DNA of 64,000 nucleotides from Paraburkholderia fungorum. GTDB taxonomy: Bacteria > Pseudomonadota > Gammaproteobacteria > Burkholderiales > Burkholderiaceae. Position 1 is the first letter of the stretch; the number at the start of each line of letters is the position of its first letter. Shown here piece by piece: positions 34,747 through 42,383 of this stretch. Position numbers and translations under genes: made by a program. Location of the stretch: positions 62,001-126,000 of the forward strand of contig NZ_MCAS01000034.1 in NCBI RefSeq assembly GCF_003610895.1, read 5' to 3'. The notes under the pieces were generated by a model. It was not told the DNA's origin. It did no database searches and was given only the letters and a program-made list of their open reading frames with translations.

Positions 34747-35541
34747 ATGTTTGTGATCGATAAAACGGCTGTCATCCATCCAACCGCGGTGATTGAAGAG
34801 GGCGCTGTCATCGGCGCTGGTGTTCGCATTGGTCCCTACTGTTGCGTCGGCGGCGAGGTCGAGATCGGCGAGGGCACCGTGCTCAAGTCTCACGTCGTCG
34901 TAAGCGGGCATACCCGCATTGGCCGGGATAACATCATTTACCCCTTTGCCACGATTGGAGAGGACAACCAGGATCTGAAGTACGCCGGCGAGCCAACGCT
35001 TGTGGAAATAGGCGATCGGAACAGAATCCGGGAGAGCGTCACGATCCATCGCGGCACGGTCCAGGGCGGCGGTATCACCAGGGTTGGAAACGACAATCTT
35101 CTGATGGTCAACGCTCACGTTGCTCACGATTGCAGCGTAGGCAACCATTGCATTCTGGCAAACAACGCAACGCTGGGCGGTCACGTAATTCTGGACGACC
35201 ACGTGATCATCGGCGGTATGTGCGCGGTCCATCAATTCTGCATTATCGGCGCGCACGTCATGGTTGGAGGCTGCTCCGGCATCGCTCAGGATGTGCCGCC
35301 GTTTGTCATTGCTCAAGGCAATCACGCTTCGCCGATTGGCGTGAACACCACGGGGCTGCAACGCCGCGGGTTCAGCAAAGAGGCAATACAAGCCATTCGA
35401 CATGCCTACAAGCTGCTCTACAGAAGCGGCATGACCCTTGATGAAGCGAAGCCGGAGATTGCGGAGATCGCGTCCGCTCATGCTGAGGTCAAGCCGTTTT
35501 ACGAGTTTCTTGCGCGCTCGACTCGCGGTTTGATCCGCTAA
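34747..35541 (+). CDS. lpxA: acyl-[ACP]-UDP-N-acetylglucosamine O-acyltransferase, solitary copy
   Basis: 264 residues, the normal LpxA length. The enzyme transfers a hydroxyacyl chain to UDP-GlcNAc, first step of lipid A synthesis. The left-handed beta-helix is obvious from hexapeptide repeats (IHPTAVIEEGAVIGAGVRIGPYC and onward), with the catalytic His in MVNAHVAHDCSVG, GGMCAVHQFC and the family motif GNHASPIGVNTTGLQRRGFS. Start ATG has GAGAGG upstream. The housekeeping lpxA lies in lpxD-fabZ-lpxA-lpxB; here none of these is present, so this is likely a paralogue. A strong hairpin follows. Confidence 0.93.
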   Translation: MFVIDKTAVIHPTAVIEEGAVIGAGVRIGPYCCVGGEVEIGEGTVLKSHVVVSGHTRIGRDNIIYPFATIGEDNQDLKYAGEPTLVEIGDRNRIRESVTIHRGTVQGGGITRVGNDNLLMVNAHVAHDCSVGNHCILANNATLGGHVILDDHVIIGGMCAVHQFCIIGAHVMVGGCSGIAQDVPPFVIAQGNHASPIGVNTTGLQRRGFSKEAIQAIRHAYKLLYRSGMTLDEAKPEIAEIASAHAEVKPFYEFLARSTRGLIR

Positions 35542-35592
35542 GGTGCGCTCCCGCAATACGCGCCGATCCCGCGCACTGGTTGCCAATAAATA

Positions 35593-35634
35593 GCGCTATG
35601 CCGTCGGGTGAATGCTTCCCCGACGGCATAGCGC
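35593..35634. terminator. bidirectional terminator hairpin between lpxA and btuB
   Basis: Perfect 16-bp inverted repeat (arms 35593-35608 and 35619-35634, beginning GCGCTATGCC) with a 10-base loop between two convergent genes. The left flank AATAAATA gives a T-rich tail for the minus-strand btuB transcript. Confidence 0.75.
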
Positions 35635-35660
35635 GTGGACCCGCTACCGCCTGGAGCCGC

Positions 35661-37592
35661 CTAGAACGTGTACGCCACCTTGCCGAATGCCGTGCGGCCG
35701 AGCGAGTTATAGCCGTATGCGGTGACGTACTGCCGGTTAAAGAGGTTCGACAGACTGGCGGACACGGTGAGGTGCGAGTTGATCTTGTACGAGGCGCGCA
35801 GATCGACTCTCGTGTACGACGGCAGATAGGTCGTGTTGAACTGGTCGTCGAAGGTCGAGCCGCCGTAGAGCAGCGAGACGCCGGTGCTGAGCGCGTGCAG
35901 CTGGAATTCGTCCCACATGTGATCGACGCTCAGCGCGACCGTTTGGCGCGGACGGCGGGGAAGCCACGTCTGATCGGTGACGTCCTGCGGATTCAGAATG
36001 CCGACAGCGACACTGACGGGCGTCGATTTGCCGATGGTGCCCTTGTAGGACAGATCGATACCCTGGATATGGGCCCGCCCGATGTTCACGGGCATGCTGG
36101 TCGCGGCGTTGAAAGAGATGAGGTCGTGCACCCGGGTGTCATATACGGCGGCCGTAAAGGTGCCGAAAGACGTCGAGGCGTCCAGTGCCGCTTCGACCGT
36201 GTCGCTGCGCTCCGGCAACAGATTCGGGTTGGCGTAGCCCGGATAGTACAGATCGTTGAAAGTCGGCAGGCGGAAAGCATTGCCATACGAGAGCCGCGCC
36301 GTATAAACCGGCGTAATGGCATAGGCCACGGCGACATTGCCGGTATTGACCGACAGGCCCTGAACAACGTCGTGGCGTCCCGCGAGGAACACCGTCAGCG
36401 CACCGAGCGTGGCTGACTGATGGAGCGAGAAAGACGAATCGTTGCGCGCCGGCAATCCTTGAGGAGCATCCACCGGCAGGAACGCCAGTTCGCGGCTGAA
36501 GTCGTAGGCAAGCTTTGTCTCGCCCGACAGCGGCAAGCCGAACAGCGTTACGCCGCGTTCCTGGTGCGTCAGCGAGGTCGTGGTGCTTAAGCGCGTCGAG
36601 TCGAATTCATCGGTGGGGATAGCCGGGTTGTTCGCGTAGACGAACTGGCGGTCCGTCGCGTAGCCCACCGACTGGTCAAACTGCGTGGACGGCGTGATGT
36701 CCAGATGAAACGCGAGGCCCGTCGTCAACTGATGATCGAGTTGCCGGTCGGCGCCGCCTGCATTGTCGTAAGACAGATCGGACCTGTGATACAGGGCAAA
36801 TGCGGAGAGCGACCAGTTGTCGCGCGCATAGCCGAGTCGCGCATCCACATCCTGCGCGTGGTACGGATTGCGGCCATCCTCGTGACCATAGGCGTAGGGC
36901 TGCGTCGCTTCGATCCCAGCGGTGTTGTAGTCGTGCAGACCGAGCGAGTAGGTCAGTCCGGAGAGCGTCGAAAGCGGACCTGTGGACGGGATGCTGCCTG
37001 AGGTGCGGATTTGCGTATCGAAGGTCTTGTTCGAACCCCCGCCTATCGAGATCGTGGTCCGGTTCGGCTGATTGGCCGCATGGTTGGTGAACAACTGTAT
37101 GACGCCGCCCATCGCATTCGCACCGAACGAAGCGGCCGCCGGCCCGGAGATGACCTCGACGCGGTCGAACGCGGAGGTCGGCAGATCCGCCCACTCGGCT
37201 TGCCCGCTGGTCGCGGAACCCACCCGGACACCGTCGATAAACACGGCGACCTGGCTGGCGGACGAACCCCGGATGCTGACCGAAGCGGTGGAGCCGGGGC
37301 CGCCATTTTGCACAATGGTGACGCCGGGCAGGGTGGCGAGGGCCTGCGTGATACTTGGGTCGATCGGAGACAGCCGGTCGAGATCGGCGCGCGTCAGGAC
37401 CTGGGTCGTGGCGAAGCGTTGGTCGAACGATTGCGGCAGATGCTGCGTGTCGCCGGTGACGAGAATATTCGGCAGCGTGGTTTCAGCCGGGTTTTGCACC
37501 GGCTGCGGCAACGACGTGTCGTCCGCGGCCTGCGCAACCTGGCATGCCGAGACGCTCAGGGCAGACGTGATGATGAAATGACGGAACTTCAT
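35661..37592 (-). CDS. btuB: vitamin B12 TonB-dependent receptor BtuB
   Basis: 643 residues, similar to BtuB (about 600). Signal peptide ending near CQVAQA; TonB-box-like NILVTGD; plug domain with SITQALATLPGVTIVQNGGPGSTASVSIRGSSASQVAVFIDGVRVG and DRVEVISGPAAASFGANAMGGVIQ, typical of the BtuB subfamily. The barrel ends SLGRTAFGKVAYTF with terminal Phe. It lies downstream of a complete cobalamin riboswitch on the same strand, which both supports the assignment and shows its regulation: repression when B12 is plentiful. The cognate BtuFCD importer is not in the window. Confidence 0.92.
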   Translation of the reverse strand: MKFRHFIITSALSVSACQVAQAADDTSLPQPVQNPAETTLPNILVTGDTQHLPQSFDQRFATTQVLTRADLDRLSPIDPSITQALATLPGVTIVQNGGPGSTASVSIRGSSASQVAVFIDGVRVGSATSGQAEWADLPTSAFDRVEVISGPAAASFGANAMGGVIQLFTNHAANQPNRTTISIGGGSNKTFDTQIRTSGSIPSTGPLSTLSGLTYSLGLHDYNTAGIEATQPYAYGHEDGRNPYHAQDVDARLGYARDNWSLSAFALYHRSDLSYDNAGGADRQLDHQLTTGLAFHLDITPSTQFDQSVGYATDRQFVYANNPAIPTDEFDSTRLSTTTSLTHQERGVTLFGLPLSGETKLAYDFSRELAFLPVDAPQGLPARNDSSFSLHQSATLGALTVFLAGRHDVVQGLSVNTGNVAVAYAITPVYTARLSYGNAFRLPTFNDLYYPGYANPNLLPERSDTVEAALDASTSFGTFTAAVYDTRVHDLISFNAATSMPVNIGRAHIQGIDLSYKGTIGKSTPVSVAVGILNPQDVTDQTWLPRRPRQTVALSVDHMWDEFQLHALSTGVSLLYGGSTFDDQFNTTYLPSYTRVDLRASYKINSHLTVSASLSNLFNRQYVTAYGYNSLGRTAFGKVAYTF

Positions 37593-37932
37593 GATGGAGA
37601 TGAGCTGTGTCTTGTCGATTCTTGCGGGTAGAGAGTGAGCCGCGTGGGCGCAGTCACAAGGTTTAGCGCCTGGCCGGGCAGGCTTCCAGTTCGCCGTAAC
37701 GCTTCACGCGATGGCGGACGAACGAGCCAATCCAGGCCTCCGTATGGAAGACGGCGGGCACGCTCTCGATGCCGGGACGTGTAGGTACAAGGTTCCTCGC
37801 GGGGAACCGGGTTGAACAGCAGTGGACATGACAGATCCTGAGGGTCGGGCTGTCTTTGCAACAGGCAACCGCCTGGGCGGTGCTTGCGCATCGGGACACC
37901 CCGCCCGGTGCGGCTGCGCAGACCTCGGTTTG
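37593..37932 (-). other. long btuB leader downstream of the riboswitch
   Basis: About 340 bp between the B12 box and btuB. Two hairpins are visible: 37868-37881 (ACCGCC/GGCGGT) and 37791-37808 (GGTTCC/GGAACC), either of which could serve the expression platform. The part 37663-37770 reads in one reverse frame as VPAVFHTEAWIGSFVRHRVK with strong G/C third positions, but I find no convincing start, so I do not call a gene. Confidence 0.4.
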
Positions 37933-38097
37933 ATGGCAGGTTTCCTGGCTCGCGGGTCAATGTCTGGTGCCGACCTTCCCGGTGTCCCAGTGGTCATGAG
38001 TGGCACAGACTCGCCGCTTACAGTTGCGGGGGCAGCCGCAGACTCGGAGCATGGCTGCTCGTACTGCGTTCCCTTTTGATCCCGGTAACGGGAACCA
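37933..38097 (-). ncRNA. cobalamin (AdoCbl) riboswitch
   Basis: On the reverse strand the conserved cobalamin elements appear in order. These are a 5' stem from GGTTCCCG with AAAAGGGAA, then CTGCCCCCGCAACTGTAAG, then CCACTGGGACACCGGGAAGG, and finally the B12 box AGCCAGGAAACCTGCC (37935-37950). The element binds adenosylcobalamin and reduces expression of the gene downstream, here btuB. Its 5' end is only about 36 bp from the metE stop on the same strand. Confidence 0.95.
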
Positions 38098-38132
38098 TCA
38101 GCGCGAAGCGTACCGATGCGTCGTGGTCGCCG

Positions 38133-40412
38133 TCAATCACTATGTGCTGTGAGCTTTTGACGCAACGTCTTCGCCGCCAGCACCATGTTGGACAAGGCGG
38201 CTTCCGTCTCCGGCCAGCCCCGGGTTTTCAGGCCGCAGTCGGGGTTGACCCACAGGCGTTCGGCGGGAATGACCTCGCATGCGCGTTCCAGCAGGCGTTG
38301 CATCGTTTCGGCGCTCGGGACGCGCGATGAATGAGTGTCGTATACGCCGGGCCCGATTCCGTTCGGATAGGCGAACTCGCCGAAGCCATCGAGCAATTCC
38401 ATCGACGAGCGCGATGTCTCGATCGTAATCACGTCGGCATCCAGCGCGGCGATCGAAGGCAGAATGTCGTTGAACTCCGAGTAACACATATGCGTGTGGA
38501 TCTGCGTGGCGTCGCAGACGCCGCCCGCTGAAATCCTGAAGGTCCGGGTCGCCCAGTCGAGGTAAGTGGACCAGTCTGCCTTGCGCAGTGGCAGCCCCTC
38601 GCGGAAGGCGGGTTCGTCGATCTGAATGATGCGGATGCCGGCCTTTTCGAGGTCCACGACTTCGTCGCGAATGACGAGCGCCAATTGGAGCGCCGTGGTC
38701 GGGCGCGGCTGGTCATCGCGAACAAATGACCATTCGAGCATCGTGACCGGTCCGGTTAGTACTCCTTTCACCAGGCGGTCGGTCAAAGACTGCGCATGGC
38801 AGGCCGCATCCACGATCATCGGCTCGGGCCGGTAGATGTCGCCGTAAATGATCGGCGGCTTGACGCACTGCGAGCCGTAATTCTGGACCCATCCGTTTTC
38901 CGTGAGCGCGTATCCCCAGAGCTTGTCCGCAAAGAATTCGACCATGTCGTTGCGTTCGACTTCGCCGTGCACCAGCACGTCGAGCCCGAGCTCTTCCTGT
39001 CGCCGAACGACGGTTGCCGTTTCGGCGCGCATACGTTCGAGATATTCCAGCGCGCGCATCTCGCCTCGCCGATAGGCGGCGCGCGCCTGCCGGATCGCCG
39101 GCGTTTGCGGAAACGAACCGATTGTCGTGGTAGGCAGGAGCGGCAGCTTGAGTGAGTGGCGCTGCACGCGGCTGCGATCGGCGAACGGACTCTTACGGTT
39201 GGCCATCGTCTCGGTGACAGCGGCGACACGCCGTTGCACCAGTACGTTGAACACCGCCCCTGAGTTGCGGCGCGACGCGAGTGCGGTATCCGCGGCCGCG
39301 AGCGCCGACTGGGCTGCTGACGGATCGTGCAGCGCGAGTGCAATCGTGCTGAGCTCATCGAGTTTTTCGGTCGCGAAAGCGAGCCACGACCTGAGTTCAC
39401 CATCGAGCTTCTGTTCGGTGGCGAGCGTGACCGGCACGTGGACCAGCGAGCAGGACGGCGCGATCCACAACCGTTCGCCGCGCTCCGCGTGAAGACTTTC
39501 AAGTGAGCCCGCAATGGCGCCCAGATCGGCGCGCCAGATGTTGCGTCCATCGACTACGCCCACCGACAGGACCTTGTCCGCCGGCAGCGCCGAACGCCAC
39601 GTCTCCAGTTGCTGCGGTGCCTTGACCAGATCGATATGCACGCCGTGAACAGGCAGTTTTGCGACGCTTGGCGCGTGATCGGCGGCGGTGTCGAAATAGG
39701 TCGCCAGCAGCACCTTGACGCCCGAGTCGCCCAGCACGTTGTACACGGCGGAAAACGCTTCGAGCCAATCGGTTTCGAGATCGAGACAGAGCGCGGGTTC
39801 GTCAAGCTGAACCCATTCGATACCGCGCGCTTTCAGCGTGTCGAGAATGCGCAGGTAGCGGATGACCAGCCTGGGCAATAGCGATAGCCGGTCGAAGTCC
39901 GCAGCGCGACTTTTGGATAGCCACAAATAGGTGATAGGCCCGATCAGCACCGGCTTGACGGCCAGACCCAGGGCGAGCGCCTCGTCGATTTCCTCAAAGA
40001 ACCAGTCCACGCCGCCGTCGAATGTGGTGTCGGGACCGAGCTCGGGTACCAGGTAGTGGTAGTTGGTATCGAACCACTTGGTCATTTCCATGGCCGGCTG
40101 CGCCTTGTTGCCCCGCGCCAGTTCGTGATACTGGGCGAGCGACAGGGTCTTCGGCTCGAACCCGAATCGCTCCGGCAGCGCACCGAGCAGGGCAGTCAGG
40201 TTCAGCATCGGGTCGTACCATGCGAAATCGCCGACCGCGACAAAATCCAGCCCGGCGGCGCGTTGCAATTCCCAGTGACGGGCGCGCAGCTCCTTTCCGA
40301 CGCCACGCAGATAGGCATCGTCGGATTCGCCGCGCCAGAAAGATTCCTGTGCGAACTTGAGTTCGCGATGCGCGCCGATGCGCGGAAAGCCGGATATGTG
40401 AGTGCGGGCCAT
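38133..40412 (-). CDS. metE: cobalamin-independent methionine synthase, copy 1
   Basis: 759 residues, full MetE length. It transfers methyl from methyl-tetrahydropteroyl-triglutamate to homocysteine without B12. N-terminal domain starts THISGFPRIGAHRELKFA; the C-terminal catalytic domain has LPLLPTTTIGSFPQT and zinc/homocysteine ligands in THMCYSEFNDILPSI (His, Cys), a downstream Glu, and WVNPDCGLKTRGW (Cys). Start has AAGGA upstream. It is divergent from metR copy 1 and co-directional with the riboswitch and btuB downstream. It differs widely in sequence from metE copy 2, so it is not a recent duplication. Confidence 0.96.
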   Translation of the reverse strand: MARTHISGFPRIGAHRELKFAQESFWRGESDDAYLRGVGKELRARHWELQRAAGLDFVAVGDFAWYDPMLNLTALLGALPERFGFEPKTLSLAQYHELARGNKAQPAMEMTKWFDTNYHYLVPELGPDTTFDGGVDWFFEEIDEALALGLAVKPVLIGPITYLWLSKSRAADFDRLSLLPRLVIRYLRILDTLKARGIEWVQLDEPALCLDLETDWLEAFSAVYNVLGDSGVKVLLATYFDTAADHAPSVAKLPVHGVHIDLVKAPQQLETWRSALPADKVLSVGVVDGRNIWRADLGAIAGSLESLHAERGERLWIAPSCSLVHVPVTLATEQKLDGELRSWLAFATEKLDELSTIALALHDPSAAQSALAAADTALASRRNSGAVFNVLVQRRVAAVTETMANRKSPFADRSRVQRHSLKLPLLPTTTIGSFPQTPAIRQARAAYRRGEMRALEYLERMRAETATVVRRQEELGLDVLVHGEVERNDMVEFFADKLWGYALTENGWVQNYGSQCVKPPIIYGDIYRPEPMIVDAACHAQSLTDRLVKGVLTGPVTMLEWSFVRDDQPRPTTALQLALVIRDEVVDLEKAGIRIIQIDEPAFREGLPLRKADWSTYLDWATRTFRISAGGVCDATQIHTHMCYSEFNDILPSIAALDADVITIETSRSSMELLDGFGEFAYPNGIGPGVYDTHSSRVPSAETMQRLLERACEVIPAERLWVNPDCGLKTRGWPETEAALSNMVLAAKTLRQKLTAHSD

Positions 40413-40486
40413 GCGGAATCCTTGAGTGAATGCCGCGTAGTGTGCAAGTCACGCTATGATTCATCAAGCGACATGTTTTCATCATC

Positions 40487-40505
40487 ATATGAACCATATT
40501 CATAT
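40487..40505. promoter_or_regulatory. MetR-type operator upstream of metE copy 1
   Basis: ATATGAACCATATTCATAT, arms ATATGAA and TTCATAT with a 5-base spacer. It fits the known MetR consensus TGAA-N5-TTCA and sits in the 143-bp gap between the divergent metE and metR genes. Confidence 0.75.
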
Positions 40506-40555
40506 CAAGAATTTCCCCTCTTTTCTGTACTGTCGCGGCCGGCGCGGGCGGTGCG

Positions 40556-41479
40556 ATGCTTGAACTGCGGCATCTCCGTTCGCTCATTGCGATATCCGAA
40601 TCCGACAAACTGGTGAGCGCCGCCGAGCGGGTCAATCTCAGTCAGTCCGCGCTGTCGCATCAGATCCGCGATATGGAGGCTCACTACGAGGTGTCCCTCT
40701 TCGAGCGCACCCGGTACGGTCTGCGTTTTACGGCTGCCGGTGAGCGGCTGCTTGTTCTCGCCCGGGAAACGGTGGCCGCGGTTGCCGGCGCTGAGCGCGA
40801 TCTCGTGCGCCTGAAGGGCGACGTGCGGGGCGAGCTTCGAATCGTGCTGGAATGCCATACCTGCTTTGACTGGCTGATGCCGGTCATGGATGAATTTCGC
40901 AGGCGCTGGCCGGAGGTCGAAGTCGATCTGGTGGCCGGGTTCCATGCCGACCCGATGAAACTGTTGAACGAGGGCAAGGCAGACGTGGTGATCGGCTCGA
41001 AGCCCGCCACGAGGCGTAATCTGCACGTTGCACCGCTGTTCCGCTTCGAGATACAGGTGGTGATCGCCAATGAACACCGGTTGCGCAACAAGCGGCGCGT
41101 CGGTCCCGGCGACCTGCAAGGCGAGACGCTGATCACCTATCCTGTGCCGGAATCGCGTATCGATCTGATTCGCGAGGTTCTGGAACCGGCGGGGATCAAG
41201 CTCGAACGGCGGACCGCGGAATTGACCATCGCGATCATGCAATTGGTGGCGAGTCGCCGTGGCATTGCGGCGCTGCCGAACTGGGGCGTGAAGAACTACG
41301 TCGACCACGACTATGTGCTCGCCAAACGCGTCGGTGCCGGGGGACTCTGGAGCGAACTCTATGCTGTCGCGCCCAGAGGGATTGCGGGGCGGCCGTACTT
41401 CGACGATTTTGTGAGGATCGTTCGGGACATTTGCGCGGCTCAACTGGACAGTATTGAACTGATAGCCGGCAATCCGTGA
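40556..41479 (+). CDS. metR: LysR-type regulator MetR, copy 1
   Basis: 307 residues. N-terminal HTH LELRHLRSLIAISESDKLVSAAERVNLSQSALSHQIRDMEAHYEVSLFER, then the MetR-type effector domain with GELRIVLECHTCFDWLMPVMDEFRRRWPEVEVDL, a segment typical of MetR. MetR activates metE and uses homocysteine as co-regulator. Divergent from metE copy 1 with a TGAA-N5-TTCA palindrome between. Confidence 0.92.
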   Translation: MLELRHLRSLIAISESDKLVSAAERVNLSQSALSHQIRDMEAHYEVSLFERTRYGLRFTAAGERLLVLARETVAAVAGAERDLVRLKGDVRGELRIVLECHTCFDWLMPVMDEFRRRWPEVEVDLVAGFHADPMKLLNEGKADVVIGSKPATRRNLHVAPLFRFEIQVVIANEHRLRNKRRVGPGDLQGETLITYPVPESRIDLIREVLEPAGIKLERRTAELTIAIMQLVASRRGIAALPNWGVKNYVDHDYVLAKRVGAGGLWSELYAVAPRGIAGRPYFDDFVRIVRDICAAQLDSIELIAGNP

Positions 41480-41567
41480 GCGCCCGCAGGCGCACCCAGC
41501 ATAAATTGACATCAGCGGCGGGCGTGCTCGATTGAGACGCCCGCGGCCTTAGCCAGGAGTTGAAGTG

Positions 41568-42332
41568 ATGAAAAAAATCCTGATCATCGGAATCGGGGCA
41601 GGGGATCCTGACTACATGACCGTTCAGGCGATCAACGCGCTCAATCAGGTCGACGCATTCTTCGTGATGGATAAAGGCGTCGCGAAGGAAAAGCTGATCG
41701 CGCTACGCAAGCAGATCATCGAGCGATTTATCGACGGTGACGACTATCGGATTGTCGAGGCCACCAGCCCTGAACGCAGGCGTGACGACCCGGACTACAG
41801 ATCGGCGGTTGACGAACTGAACCGCGACAAGCAACGCCTGTTCGAACGCCTGATTGCCGACGAGCTGCACGACGGCGAAGTCGGCGCCTTTCTGGTGTGG
41901 GGCGACCCTTCGCTCTATGACAGCACGATCCGCATCGTCGAGGCGATTGCAGAGAGCGGCCGGCATGTGTTCGACTACGAAGTGATTCCTGGGATCAGCA
42001 GCGTTCAGGCGCTGGCGGCACGGCACAGGGTGCCGCTGAACCTGATTGGCCGATCGATCGAAATCACCAACGGGCGCTCAATTGCCGAAGGGTTCCCGCA
42101 GAATGTCGACAGCGTTGTCGTGATGCTGGACTCGCAGAATGCCTACCGGCAGCTCACGGATGAAGACCTGGACATCTACTGGGGGGCGTATGTGGGCACG
42201 CCTGACGAAATTCTGATTGCAGGCAAGCTGCGCGACGTGATGGATGAAATCGAACGTGTCAGGGCGGAGGCTCGCCGCACCCATGGCTGGATCATGGACA
42301 CGTATCTGCTGCGTAGGCGTGACGGAAAATGA
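41568..42332 (+). CDS. cobF: precorrin-6A synthase (deacetylating)
   Basis: 254 residues. The ATG at 41568 is chosen over a GTG three bases earlier because CCAGGAG is then 8 bases upstream. SAM-dependent tetrapyrrole methylase fold: IIGIGAGDPDYMTVQAINAL at the N-terminus, GAFLVWGDPSLYDSTIRIVEAI in the middle, and EVIPGISSVQALAARHRVPLN. The combination matches CobF of the aerobic cobalamin pathway, which methylates C-1 of precorrin-5 and removes acetate. No other cob gene is in the window, so it is separated from the main B12 cluster. It lies between the two metE-metR units. Confidence 0.92.
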   Translation: MKKILIIGIGAGDPDYMTVQAINALNQVDAFFVMDKGVAKEKLIALRKQIIERFIDGDDYRIVEATSPERRRDDPDYRSAVDELNRDKQRLFERLIADELHDGEVGAFLVWGDPSLYDSTIRIVEAIAESGRHVFDYEVIPGISSVQALAARHRVPLNLIGRSIEITNGRSIAEGFPQNVDSVVVMLDSQNAYRQLTDEDLDIYWGAYVGTPDEILIAGKLRDVMDEIERVRAEARRTHGWIMDTYLLRRRDGK

Positions 42333-42360
42333 GAGATGGCCACCGGAAGGTGGCCATCTC
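42333..42360. terminator. hairpin between convergent cobF and metE copy 2
   Basis: Perfect 12-bp stem GAGATGGCCACC / GGTGGCCATCTC with a GGAA loop, immediately after the cobF stop and before the metE stop. Probably ends transcription from both sides, although T-runs are short. Confidence 0.7.
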
Positions 42361-42383
42361 GCACAATCGGCTTGCCGGCTTCC

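Noticed and set aside
34489..35586. 365-codon reverse-strand frame opposite lpxA
   Set aside because: Covers lpxA exactly on the other strand, translation has no recognisable domain; it is a by-product of G/C-rich codon use.
37663..38006. Short minus-strand ORFs inside the riboswitch and leader
   Set aside because: They start within or just after the conserved riboswitch and lack start signals; reported only as a coding-like segment.
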